A stretch of DNA of 64,000 bases from Cornus controversa (Eukaryota; Streptophyta; Magnoliopsida; Cornales; Cornaceae), in assembly GCA_026545225.1 (NCBI GenBank), contig CM048848.1, forward strand, positions 27,754,806 to 27,818,805. The letters are read 5' to 3'. Position numbers and translations under genes: made by a program. Below are positions 21,547-31,891 of this stretch, one piece after another; positions within the stretch are counted from its first letter, which is position 1, and each line of letters opens with the position of its first letter. The notes under the pieces were generated by a model. It ran no database searches and was not told the DNA's origin. It saw nothing but the letters and a program-made list of their open reading frames with translations.

Positions 21547-22160
21547 ATTATAAGGTTTGTTTTCCACCATTAAGGAAGGCTCGATAGTGGAAACCTCAAG
21601 AAGTGCTCTTAAGGCATAGACGTAAGCAAGAGGGGCTGAACCATGTAAAAATCATGGTTCACTTGGTTCGCATTTCTCTACCTCTAAACTCAATTATTTG
21701 ATAGCAGTTCATTGTTTAAATTCTATATGTTTTATATATGAATGTTATAAGTTTAAATGTTTTAATTCACATGAGGAGGATGGGATGCTTGAAGTATATT
21801 GGTTGAGTTGTGAAATTGATTAAATTGTTGATTGATTGAGTAATTATTTGAGTATCTATTTGCCAATCAATCTGCATACCATATCTTTGACAAATACACA
21901 ATCAACATCTCCACATACTACAAGCATGATATGTTGCACTTACATGTACACTTACACTTGTTGTATCCACTCATTTAAGTGCATAATAGATAGAGCATTC
22001 GCAATCCCACTTATTGCATACATAAGTTCACCAAGCATTTGACAAAATTTCATTCAAGCGAATTTTTGTCAAAACATTCTAAATCGAAAAAGTTTCACTG
22101 TTTGCTTAAAGTCCCTATTCACCCCCCCCCCCCCCCTCTATGGACAATTCTCGGGTCACA

Positions 22161-22584
22161 CATTCTACCAAGTCCATCACTAAACCCAACTAATTGTCTA
22201 GGCCCAAAACATAGCCCAACAATTTCAAACCCAATTTAAAACCAACCTCAAACCAATTCCAGCCCAATTCACTATATATGCCCAACTTAATTGTGCAAGC
22301 CCACTACTAACCAAGCCCAAGCACCAGACCCAACCCATTTCCATCCAAATACCAAGATCATCTCCAAATACAACTCATAGTAGCCCAACATCATGGCCAA
22401 CCCAAACAACTAATTTCAAGGGAAAATGATTAATTTGAAACCAACACAATCATCTCCCAAACAACCCAACACCATTTTTACAACTGTCACCAAAGAACCC
22501 ACTGTCATATCCACTGTTCCACCATCTTCCTCACTAAACCGTGACTAATTCTATTTCAAAACAACCAACACCAAACACCCACCC
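22161..22584. other. GCCCA-rich non-coding stretch
   Basis: Many GCCCAA/CCCAAC words. It continues the style of 5566-5707 on the other side of G1, so it is the original insertion site. No coding potential seen. It may be part of the same old LTR as 3461-5707. Confidence 0.4.
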
Positions 22585-23031
22585 AAACCACCTGCAAATG
22601 TACTCAACTTTGCCTCTAATTGAACCGTTGGTAGTAACGATCTTGACATGCCACAAACCACAAGTTTCATCACATTTAGCGAACTACACAGACTCATTGA
22701 ATCTTGGGCTTATCTCAAAGTGCTTTGCATAGGACTCAAGATAAAGAATGGGTATTTGGTTGGGTATTCTGGGAAGTTGTCTGGGAATTGGAAGTAGGGT
22801 AGTTGGTAGAATTGTTTGGAGAGGTGAAGCTTAATTAAGGCAATCATAAGTGTAGTTTTTCCATAGAGAAGTAATGCAATTAGTTCTTTCAAGGATTATA
22901 AATGCCACACCTTGTTGTTTAAGGCCAGCACCAACGGCTGGACCAGATGAACCTACACCAAAAATGACAGGTCCATTAACCCATAAGCATTGACGAGCAG
23001 AGATGTTTTCAAAATCAAAAGCATTAGCCAT
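22585..23031 (-). pseudogene. YUCCA-like flavin monooxygenase pseudogene (5' part)
   Basis: YUCCA enzymes convert indole-3-pyruvate to the hormone auxin using FAD and NADPH. The minus strand starts MANAFDFENISARQC at 23031, then WVNGPVIFGVGSSGPAV with the FAD-binding GxGxxG motif, then GVAFIILERTNCI and SLWKNYTYDCL. A frameshift leads to KLHLSKQFYQLPYFQFP and FPEYPTKYPF. A second shift restores the first frame: YLESYAKHFEISPRFNESV, a stop (CAG to TAG), then FAKCDETCGLWHVKIV and VEYICRWF. Past about 22585 similarity fades. The NADPH site and C-terminal half are missing. It is clearly non-functional. It may be an old truncated paralogue or a fragment captured by a transposon. Confidence 0.8.
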
Positions 23032-23917
23032 AATTGGCTAGTTTGTTTTTGGGGATTATACAGGAGATTGAGGCAGCTACAGAACAGAAGTGGTAGCAAT
23101 AGGATTAACATCTACTTTGTTAAATTTATTTTAAGTTAGACTAAGTTCTTAATGATAAAATATTTCCTCCAGCACTACCATATGCAAACTTATTCCTTAC
23201 CCAACAACCATGCTCAGGAAAATTATTTTTTACTAAAGTATTTTTTAAAATATAAACTTTAGTAATAAAGTATGTTTGAAACTCCATTTGTAATTACCTC
23301 AAGCTAGCTTCCGTCATGAAAGTTCTGCCAAGAGAGTATTAATTCAATTAATGACATCCCAAAGGAGCATCCTTATAATAATAATTCACTAATTGCCCAA
23401 TTGTTATCTTTTCCTTTTTATCTCAAAACAAAAAACCATCATCCTATCTATATATATAATGCACAATGGACCAGGCAGGTCTCTTTATTTGTCAATAAAA
23501 AACTCTTTTGAAGAAGAAATTAATATATAGTGCAATTTCATTAATGAGACATGATTCAATCCCTCAACAATAATTAGTTTGGCCAACAATGTATAGTACA
23601 ATCTCCCTAATAGAATCATCTGAAACTGCACCAATTTCTTGCAAGGCCACGAGAACTATTGTAGTTCCATTTGCATACTGTCATCCTTATCTATCAAACA
23701 ATAGTTTTGTTCTTCTCAAATACCCGTAACTAAAATTGAAAAAGAAAGTTGCAGCACACCTCCAATTATTTCTCAGCTATCACAGAAAAACATCACATAA
23801 TATTCGGACATAAGTCATTAATTTTGTTCACTGAAATAAAAAAATAAAATAAAAAATAAAACCAGTGAGAAAAATGGGAACAGATCCATATCCAACACTC
23901 CAATAATAATTTCTCAA

Positions 23918-23958
<41 letters not shown>

Positions 23959-25359
23959 AAGCAACTTCTCAAATACCAGCAAGGAAAATGGGAAAAGGAA
24001 AAAAAAAATACATGACCTATATAATTTCAACTAATCAAAAATAATCAACCAAGAAATATACAATACAACAAATCAAAACCAAAATTGAAGACACAGTAGA
24101 AAAGGCAACATACCATCTTCTTCGACGTTGCTGCGGAATTGTTGTGGTCCAGCTTGGAGACGGTGGTGGGAGGAGGGACTTGAAGAGAGTCTGGGTCTCG
24201 ATGATGTGAGAGGTACAAGAGCATACGCCGAGCAAGTCTCCCGATTTCTAATTGTGCTTGTGGGTATTGTTGATGCTGATTAGGGCTTTGACGAATGAAA
24301 AATTAGATAGGGTTAGGGCTTTGGTTGGGTATTAGAGGGAGAAATCCAACACCGTGATGAGGAGAACCAAATTAGAGGTTGAAGAGAGCAACAACAAAAC
24401 CCTAAAACATAGATTAGGGTAGAGTAGTCATGGATGGATTGGAAAATTTTTAAATTTTTGGGATTGGATATCAGTACATAATTTGTGCATTTTGAAGCTT
24501 GGGTCTGAGAATTTGAGTTTCTGGTTTGTCCAATGTTCACATTGACAAACCAGAGCCTGAAGAAAATCCTAACCAAAACCCTAAACCAGAGCTTGAAGAA
24601 AACCCAAGAGTGTAGAGCAGACATAGATGGGTTGAGGAAAATTCAAACTTGAGCTGGATATCTAATCTGTGCATTTTGAAGATGGGGGCGGGAACATGAC
24701 TTTTTTCGAGGACAAAATTCAAACACAGTAACCACGGTTAACGAAAATATTAGTAGAGTTAATTCTTTGATTAAAATAGTGGGCCTGATGAGAAGAAGAC
24801 GTGGCCCATTGTAAGCCTTTTGTTTTGAAATGGATGGTGGACTGAATTTGGGTCTCAATTTTTTATGCTAATAGAAAGAAAATCCAATCTTTTATAAGAA
24901 AAACGTAAGACCTTTATTTCTATTGAAATAGATTTGACTTTGTTAATAAATGCACATTGATAATATCTTTATTTTTTTTGAATTTTGAATAATTAAAACA
25001 AAGTACCGTAAATAATCATACTATGCAATCTAAATAATTTTTTTTTTGTAATAACTACAGTTATACAAATTGCGTCATTTGCAATTAAACCATTCAAGAG
25101 AGGGCTCAATTTTTATTTTTATATATTTTTATTTTTTTACAATAGCAAGAAACACATTCACACACCTTCTCTGATCTCATGAGAGGTTGAACCCTGACTT
25201 TTCACAAAAAAAAACCAATCAATGGATTTTCTTATTTCTAATCATGCGATTACATTGTTGTTTAGTTCTCCTAGCGCTTTCGCATAAACCGGCACTTTTT
25301 CAATGGAGTCCCACTCTTTATACTCTTTACTTGCCCATCATTCCTTACCACTCATCTTT
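23032..25359. other. Non-coding part of the gene-fragment island
   Basis: AT-rich flank with microsatellite (TA)n at 23920-23960. A GC-richer minus-strand stretch at 24100-24230 may be a short first exon (see findings). A local duplication lies at 24415-24505 and 24606-24690. I recognise no complete gene. Confidence 0.4.
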
Positions 25360-25668
25360 TTCTGTTTGTCCTGATTACTCTTCATCTCTCGCTCGATTGC
25401 CTTGACCTCGCGGTGGAGGGGACGTAGCGATTCTTTTTTGCAATCACTAATTGAAGTAGTAGGGGATGAATTGGTGAGGAACGTGGATGTCCAAAACTAA
25501 AATAATTAGGGTTGTTGCTTGGTGAGGACACAAAATGGCCATCTGGGCACCACTAACCATGCACATTTCTGCTACCTTGCTAAAGAGTCCCACGAGCCGT
25601 TTTGAGAGGGTGATATACCTCTTGCATTGGTCCTCTTGCTTCTTCATCACAATCTTCTTTTGAACCAT
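25360..25668 (-). pseudogene. Type I MADS-box gene pseudogene
   Basis: The minus strand from 25668 reads MVQKKIVMKKQEDQCKRYIT, then LSKRLVGLFSKVAEMCMVSG and AQMAIL. This follows the MADS DNA-binding domain pattern (KKIxMKKxE, FSKRRxGLFKKAxELxxLxGAxxAI). A single frameshift after AIL moves to a frame reading SPSNNPNYFSFGHP; FSFGHP is a hallmark of M-alpha (AGL62-like) proteins. A TGA follows about 28 codons later. Several normally invariant positions are changed (SKR-R to SKR-L, FKK to FSK), so DNA binding would probably be lost even without the frameshift. Such genes act in female gametophyte and endosperm. Confidence 0.75.
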
Positions 25669-26017
25669 CTCTCAAAACTTGCACACACACAACATATAAA
25701 TATGAAAGATTATAAACAATCTAGAGAGAGTAACTTATTTACCAGGAAAAATAAATATCTACAGATAAACTATCATGCACTAACTCTCGTGCACTAAAGA
25801 TGAAAACCATAGAAATGTTGATAGGGGAAATTAATGTGGGAGAAGAAGACATACAAAAACCTACTTGTGGCTTGTGTTGTTTTACAATTTTATAACTCAC
25901 AGGTCTTGAGTTTGAAGGTGATGCTTGCAAGGAGGAGGTGGAGGGGAAGATCTGTTTATGATATAGTTCAAGAAAGAGTTGTCACATTTCCTTACCTCTT
26001 TTGCTGTATCCAAAGGT
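25669..26017. other. Non-coding flank of element D
   Basis: No coding potential recognised. It ends AAGGT, the possible TSD of element D, whose partner is lost. Confidence 0.4.
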
Positions 26018-27464
26018 TGGCCGATCCGACAAGTGCACTAATCTATTAAAGTATAGATTGGCAAGAACGAGGTCGAACCGAACGAAATACTTTGAGAAGA
26101 AAAACTAATACAAATTAAAATTAATTTAAAACTAATCTAGTTGAACAAAGTTTGATTTGAGAGTTTAAACAAAACATGCAATTAAAATAACACAATTGAA
26201 ATCAAATATAGCAAATTGTCAAATTCCACCACCATTAAATTCATAAAGTTTCTAATATTCATTTACTAATTCCCAAACTTAGAGTAGCAATCAAGAAATC
26301 AATCTATTGCTTACTCATGATTTAACTATAAAGCATTATAAAATATATTAAAAGGTAGAATTTCCTTCGCTTAAATAATATGAAATTCTAAGCATTTTAT
26401 GTATTCAATTTAATGAAAAACATAAGATCAAAGATTTTCACTTTTAAGAAATACAATTTCAAGCTTTGATTAATTATAATAATTTCTAACTACCACAAAT
26501 ACATGATATAAATGGTAAAAGAGATCTAAAATAATTAATCACAAGAAGTAAAAATCATAAGCATTTAAATCATACACATAGGAATCAATAAATGAACAAA
26601 ATAACTTTATTCCATTAATGATGGTTTCCTCCTCAACCTTAGTTAAGGGGTTTAGTTACACATAGTGGAAGAATATAACAAAAATATACAAGACATAATG
26701 AAAAAAAGCCCGAATTATCTCTGTCTTCTCTTCCTTGGCCTCCACTAGATTCTTCCTCTGGTCCCCCCCTTCACCCATCTACCTCTATTTATAGGCTCAC
26801 TGAAGGGGTATAATTGTAATTTGGATTGACCTTGATAATTATTACATTAATATATTTAATATTTATAATAATTATCATGATTTTATAATAATTATCTAAA
26901 TAGATATATATATATACATATATATCATTAAGATAATTATTATAATTATCATTTGATCCATTTCAAGTGGGCTTGGACTTTAGGCAATTTAGTCTGATCC
27001 ATTACTCCATATTTGAAGTGGGCCTTGATGTAGGCAATTTTGTCTAATCCATTACTCTATATTTGAGGTGGGCCTTGATGTAGGTTGATAAAAGTTAAAA
27101 ACATATATGTCATATCAAATTCGCCCAGATTTCTGCTATTGACTTGTCATGGTATTTTGACCTGTTAAATGTCTTAATTTGGACTTTCTCGTTAAATACA
27201 AAAATATTCCTCTATGAATCAACTTTCCAAAAATTCTAGATTTGTATTATTCCGACAATTGAGATGAGAGTTGTGACCTAAACAGTGAAGCCTATGCAAA
27301 TGGGTCTTTCAAATATTTATTTTCTGAAATAATCTTCTTTTGAGTGAAAATCTATAACAATCTAAAAATACATAAAAACACATTTATTGATTAAAATAAA
27401 ATATAATAAAGTGCTAACAAACATAATTTTAGAGATAAAATTATTACAAAATATGTACTCATCA
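26018..27464 (-). repeat. 3' LTR of element D (Athila-like)
   Basis: The plus strand begins TGGCCGATCC and ends ACTCATCA; on the minus strand it starts TGATGAGTACATATTTTG. Directly next to it is a polypurine tract (minus AGGTTTGGGGGTATT). Its inner end has GGTTCGACCTCGTT, matching the GTGGGTTCGACCC block near the end of C LTRs. The other LTR is not in the window. Confidence 0.7.
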
Positions 27465-27652
27465 AATACCCCCAAACCTATATTTTAGTAGTCCTCAAGC
27501 AAAACTAACGAAAAATTAAAATCTAACTACACTTTCGTTGGTATTTTCGATTGCATTTAGCGTATGCAACAAGCCTTTAAACTCCTAGGTTCTCGTGAGA
27601 GTTTTCAGTGATGATACCCACAAACATCTATCAATAAAATGACTACAACGAG
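27465..27652 (-). mobile_element. Internal remnant of element D
   Basis: 188 bp of pre-LTR sequence including the polypurine tract and a stretch (minus ATGTTTGTGGGTATCATC ... AAAGGCTTGTTGCAT) homologous to the same place in C (about 31698-31790). It stops where the first C LTR starts (27653), so the C array interrupts D, with ACGAG as the left flank. Confidence 0.7.
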
Positions 27653-29168
27653 TGATAAGTAATGAATATTGCATATTCAATGCCCTTAAAATTATATGAA
27701 TTAGTGTCTTAGTAATATTTATTTCATAATTTTTATTAATAATTTTAATATTTTTATGATTGTAGGTGATTAAGGGTAATTCTGATTAGGAATGGTGAAA
27801 TCGGGCTACAAATGGTGCTCATTTAGTTATCACTGAAGCTTGGCCCATTAGAGATATGTTTATATTGAAGATCCAAACTAAATGGACTAAAGAAATGGGC
27901 TGAAAATGAATTTAAATGAAGAAAAGGAGCACGGGCCCATTCGCATAGAAGATTGGGCCAATTCAGGCCTAAAAAGTCCTGAACCCGTGTTGGTATTCAG
28001 ACCACAACTCCGTACACGATTGTCAAAATGACCCAAACTCCGCGTGGGTTGAAGGAAATTCAATTCTGCACAATTTCATATTTCACGAAAATTTCCTAAA
28101 ACGGACGTTTTCATCAACTTTCTGCCCTATTTGCGCAGCTGCCACTTTTTGGGCGCAAATGCCACTTTGTGAGGAGCAAGTGCCATTTTATTATGCGCAC
28201 TTGCCACTTTGGGTAGGCCAGGTGTCCCGTTGGTTTGTTTTCGCAAAGTAAAAAGGAGGGAACGAAGAAAAACTAGGGTATTGTGGAGGGGGGAAGCAGA
28301 GAGAGATATACAGAGGCGATTCGTGACGATACGGGCAAGACGACGACGACTTCATCATCGTTCAAGCTTGGACCTCCGATCATGAACAACTAAACACCAT
28401 TCCGGGGAAGTGATGTAACCCTAACCTATCTTTCAATGTATTAGCTTGTATATTAATTTGGGAATTATTTATTTTGTGCATTGATTGTATAACCAAGACA
28501 TAAACAACAGCTGTGCTGTTAGTTTTAATTTGAATGAATTTATTGCATATTTAATTTTGTTCTTGTAGAATGAATGCAAGTTTGCAGTGATTAGGGTTTA
28601 GTCTTTTCAACTTCTGTGATTTTGTTAAGACAGGTTATACAATAGTTTTCACATATCATTCAATTTAGAGTTTTTATAATTCGTACTAAGCGAAGATGGG
28701 TTATCATATCATTAGTTAATCAGATGTATAGGCCATGCTAAGCGAAGACGAGTTATGCTTAATTGTATGTTGAATAAATTCTCTTGATAGAATTGAATTT
28801 GGCTTGTAGCCATTCTTTTCTGAATGCATAGATTAAACGTCCCAAATTAGTACAATTGTCATTGTCAGAAGGTTAGTGGTGAAGTCAATTCCCAGGACCC
28901 TCTATCTCCAGTATCCATCATTTATTTATGTTATTTAATTTCATCAACTTAATTTAAAAACAAAACAAATTCTCTTTCAATTAAATTAGACAAGATCTTG
29001 ATAGCTTAACAACACAACCAATGCAGTCTCTGTGGGTTCGACCCCTACTCACCACTTTACTAATTTTAGTAGAGTATTTGTAGGGTTTTATAAATTCTTT
29101 TTTGTCGAGGTGTAAAACAACAACGACATTATTCCATATTATTTAATCTGTGTTTTGCACGTCGAACA
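27653..29168 (+). repeat. LTR 1 of array C
   Basis: Begins TGATAAGTAATGAATATT and ends CACGTCGAACA, 1516 bp. It contains a four-unit GCGCA..TGCCACTT repeat (28128-28220) and the inner-end block GTGGGTTCGACCCC (29034-29047). Confidence 0.9.
28128..28220 (+). repeat. GCGCA/TGCCACTT repeat in C LTR
   Basis: Four imperfect units of about 25 bp: GCGCAGCTGCCACTTT, GCGCAAATGCCACTTT, GAGCAAGTGCCATTTT and GCGCACTTGCCACTTT. It recurs at +4239 and +8478. CCACTTG words also cluster at this place in the LTRs of A (about 18945-18985) and B (52207-52262). Confidence 0.7.
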
Positions 29169-29171
29169 AAA

Positions 29172-29189
29172 TGGCGCCGTTGCCGGGGA
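29172..29189 (+). other. Primer binding site (tRNA-Asp), C unit 1
   Basis: TGGCGCCGTTGCCGGGGA, 3 nt after the LTR end. The same site occurs at 33411-33428 and 37650-37667. Confidence 0.92.
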
Positions 29190-29432
29190 CTGCGATCATG
29201 ATTGTGTTGTTAAGTTTAAAGATTAAGTCTATTTTAATTATAATTTAGGACTTGTATATATTCTATTTTTAATTTATTTTAGGTGTTTTGTGTGTTTGAA
29301 TATAGGTACAAGAGGTACTACACAAGTGGAAAGAAGTTGAAATTTCAGGACGTCTTGTGAGTTTTTGTATTTTAATTCATTCACTTATGTTTAGGATTGT
29401 TATTTTCTTTTAATTTTGATTTTTTTTTAAAC

Positions 29433-30314
29433 ATGTCATTTCAGTATGAGTATCATTCAGAGGCATGTTTTGATCAATTTGGTTGTGTTATGGAGAATGT
29501 GAGTGAAAATTCAATGGATGTGTCTAAAAAATTAGATATATTATCATGGAGATTGGACCAATTTATGCCCTTTAGTAATGCTACTCCTACTCACTCGTCC
29601 ATACCATATGAGTCATGTGCATGTTGCTTTAGTCCTTTTCATCATGTGATAAATTGTCCTACTGCGGGACAATATTATGATTTTTATCCTGAATACACAC
29701 ATGAAAATTTTTCTATACCGAGTGATGATCCATTTTATCATACTTATTCTCCGGGATTTGAGGACAAAGTTTTGGCTGCCCTTGGCAAACTTGATGAACA
29801 AATTGGCAAACATGAAGAACAAACTAAATTGTTAAATTCACATTCACAATCCATAGCTAGGCTAGAAGTTCAAATCGAGGAAATAACCAATGCTTTGAAT
29901 TGTGAGGATCAAGAGGAACTTCCAAGTCAGCCCATGACTAATATTGAACTCACACAACCAATTGAGTTAGACCATGCCCCCTTTGTGGAACCATTACCCA
30001 TACCGGACTCCAAAACATTACATGAAGAACTTAAGTGTGATCACTTAAGTCCTAATGAGAGTCCACCTTTTACCTTTGTTTTTGACTTGAGTAGTGACAA
30101 ATTAGATATCAATGAGAAAATTAGTCAAGAACAAGTTAAAGGGTCATGTTTTCCTGAATTAGTCGAATTTTATTCGATTGATTCATTTTTCTTAAAACCT
30201 CACATTGACATAGATAAGAGGTGCCTAAAAATTGTTTGGATTCCGGCACAAGAAAGTGAGGACAAAATAAGGGGGACACTCTTAGATCTCCTCAAGAGAT
30301 GTGGTATAGGGTGA
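29433..30314 (+). CDS. Gag-derived ORF of C, unit 1
   Basis: 293 codons from ATG at 29433 (MSFQYEYHSEACF). The zinc knuckle CACCFSPFHHVINC (CX2CX4HX4C, residues 62-75) is followed by PTAGQYYDFYPE. Next come KLDEQIGKHEEQ and HSQSIARLEVQIEEITNAL, homologous to the coiled-coil linker after the knuckle in A and B. The C-terminal third (FVEPLPIP ... LLDLLKRCGIG) is acidic and unrecognised. The capsid domain in front of the knuckle is missing. The protein may bind the element RNA and join particles made by a helper. That it stays open in all units suggests use or recent copying. Confidence 0.7.
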   Translation: MSFQYEYHSEACFDQFGCVMENVSENSMDVSKKLDILSWRLDQFMPFSNATPTHSSIPYESCACCFSPFHHVINCPTAGQYYDFYPEYTHENFSIPSDDPFYHTYSPGFEDKVLAALGKLDEQIGKHEEQTKLLNSHSQSIARLEVQIEEITNALNCEDQEELPSQPMTNIELTQPIELDHAPFVEPLPIPDSKTLHEELKCDHLSPNESPPFTFVFDLSSDKLDINEKISQEQVKGSCFPELVEFYSIDSFFLKPHIDIDKRCLKIVWIPAQESEDKIRGTLLDLLKRCGIG

Positions 30315-30521
30315 ACCTTCCATCAAAAGTAGTAGTTAGGAAGTGTGTGTTTTTCTTTTCATTTATTTTTATTTATTTTTGCTTTTGCTAGAGTTGATTT
30401 TTCTTCATTTTAATTTTTATTTGTGTTTGTTTGTCATTTTGTTGCATTTTTTTTATTTATTTATTATTATTTTTTTCCTTTTAATATGCGTGGTGTGTAG
30501 TTGTGTTTTTTATGACAGGTT

Positions 30522-30684
30522 TTTGCATCCAAGTTTGGGGGGATGGCCAACCCTTATTCATGTGAATGCTTTGCCAAATTTTTACAATTCTACCACTACG
30601 GTAATATTGTTCTATCACTTACCATACGCTTTATATTTTTGTTACACATTGAGGACAATGTGTGATTCAAGTTTGGGGGTAAGG
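30522..30684 (+). other. Internal polypurine-like motifs of C, unit 1
   Basis: CAAGTTTGGGGGGATGG at about 30529 and TTGAGGACAATGTGTG plus CAAGTTTGGGGGTAAGG at about 30648-30684, about 1.2 kb before the next LTR. They are equivalent to the internal motifs of A and B. Same in units 2 and 3 (+4239, +8478). Confidence 0.6.
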
Positions 30685-31073
30685 AAGAACACTTTTATTT
30701 GTTTATTTATTTTAGGTTGTTTTGTTTTCAGTTTAGATGTTTTAACACCAATCAAGAGTTTAATACTTTATGTAGGTTCTTGACTTGCAATTGTAGAGTA
30801 TGTGTAAAATTTCTAGAAACTATGGTTTGAATGCAGTGGTTTAAGTCGTTATTTGCATTGACATGACTTGGAGTGGTTGACTCTAGTTCTTTTCACAATT
30901 CACACGCACACTAGTAGAGTTAGTGGGGTTTGTACTTGGCTTTGAGCATCAATTATGATTGCTGAATATAAGTCGGTATCCCTTGAGAATAAACATTTTA
31001 AACATGCTATACCTAAAAATATATATATATAGTAAAATAAAAAAATAAAAAATAAAAATAAAAATAATAATCC

Positions 31074-31378
31074 TATGGTTTGTGGCCGTTTTGGTTCGAG
31101 TTATTAGGTCCCTCGAGGTATCTTGAAACCTGGTGCCCTAAAGCCATTTGGTTTGGGAGTCACAGGCTGAAAGCTCGCTACATGGACCAATTCGAAAGCC
31201 TAATAAACCTAGGCATTGCGTTTTTGGTTAGTCTATGGTTTGTGGCCGTTTTGATTCGAGTTATTAGGTCCCTCGAGGTATCTTGAAACCTGGTGCCCTA
31301 AAGCCATTTGGTTTGGGAGTCACAGTCTGAAAGCTCGCTACATGGATCAATTCGAAAGCCTAATAAACCTAGGCACTG
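31074..31378 (+). ncRNA. Conserved non-coding module, duplicated in C unit 1
   Basis: Two tandem copies of about 165 bp, each with GGTGCCCTAAAGCC, GGTTTGGGAGTCACAG, CGCTACATGGA and AACCTAGGCA(T/C)TGC. These correspond to the module in A (7972-8230) and B (51276-51532). The duplication is specific to C and is present in all three units. No conserved frame. Role unknown. Confidence 0.4.
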
Positions 31379-31877
31379 CACAACCATATCAAAAAAAAAA
31401 AAAAAATTGCATGTGTTCATGTTTTGAGTGATACATTCAATAAGGGGATCCAATAAATTGAAGGGACTTGTAATTGCTCACTCAAGGCCGGGTTAAATCA
31501 CATTGATGAATGCTAGTTCACTTTTCATGAGGGGGCTAGAGTTAGTTTCTTTGAGTTGTGATTGATGTAAATTTTGGGTGAGAACCATTGTTTTGAATTA
31601 TGGGGTTTAGGGATTTGAAAGTATTCTTCAATGCAAGTCTTTTAACTGCATTTTGTAATCTTTGTCTTGATTAATGTTTGAAATAGGAATTTTGGCATGT
31701 TTGTGGGTAACATCTCTGGAAACCCTCACGAGACTTCACTCGTCCACTAGGGGTAACCTAGGGGTTTAAAAGGCTTGTTGCATATGCTAAATGCAATCGG
31801 ATCTCCCACGAAAGAGGAAGTAGTTTAGTTGTTTTATTTCATTTTTAGTTGTGTATTGCTAAGAGACTAGCAATATA

Positions 31878-31891
31878 TAAGTTTGGGGGTG
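31878..31891 (+). other. Polypurine tract before C LTR 2
   Basis: AAGTTTGGGGGTG directly before the LTR start TGATAAG at 31892. Also before LTR 3 (36117-36130) and LTR 4 (40356-40369). Confidence 0.8.

Larger units (their letters stand above)
20193..22160 (+). mobile_element. Solo LTR G1, right part (SIRE-like)
   Basis: Continues 5708-6155 after the A insertion and ends GGGTCACA at 22160, followed by TSD CATTC. It carries a palindrome cluster (20773-20953), a TATA box (about 21034-21043), a hairpin series (21389-21546), a stretch resembling SIRE LTRs (CGTAAGCAAGAGGGGCTGAA) and a C15 run (22122-22136) before the end. The arrangement CCCTATTCACCCC...CTCTA near the end is typical, as I recall, of SIRE/Maximus LTR ends. 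Confidence 0.8.

Noticed and set aside
24313..24722. Minus-strand frames of 61-103 codons in the gene-fragment island
   Set aside because: They overlap the local duplication and each other, with no recognisable domain.
25187..25405. 72-codon plus-strand frame opposite the MADS pseudogene end
   Set aside because: It is antisense to the MADS pseudogene for part of its length and shows no motif.
30343..30783. 146-codon hydrophobic open frame after the C gag ORF (also at 34582 and 38821)
   Set aside because: It starts from a weak non-ATG codon in a T-rich tract and its hydrophobicity comes from TTT/TTA runs. It covers the internal polypurine-like motifs, so it is a composition artefact.
31080..31286. 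68-codon frame across the duplicated non-coding module in C
   Set aside because: It starts in one copy and ends in the next; no equivalent frame exists in A or B.
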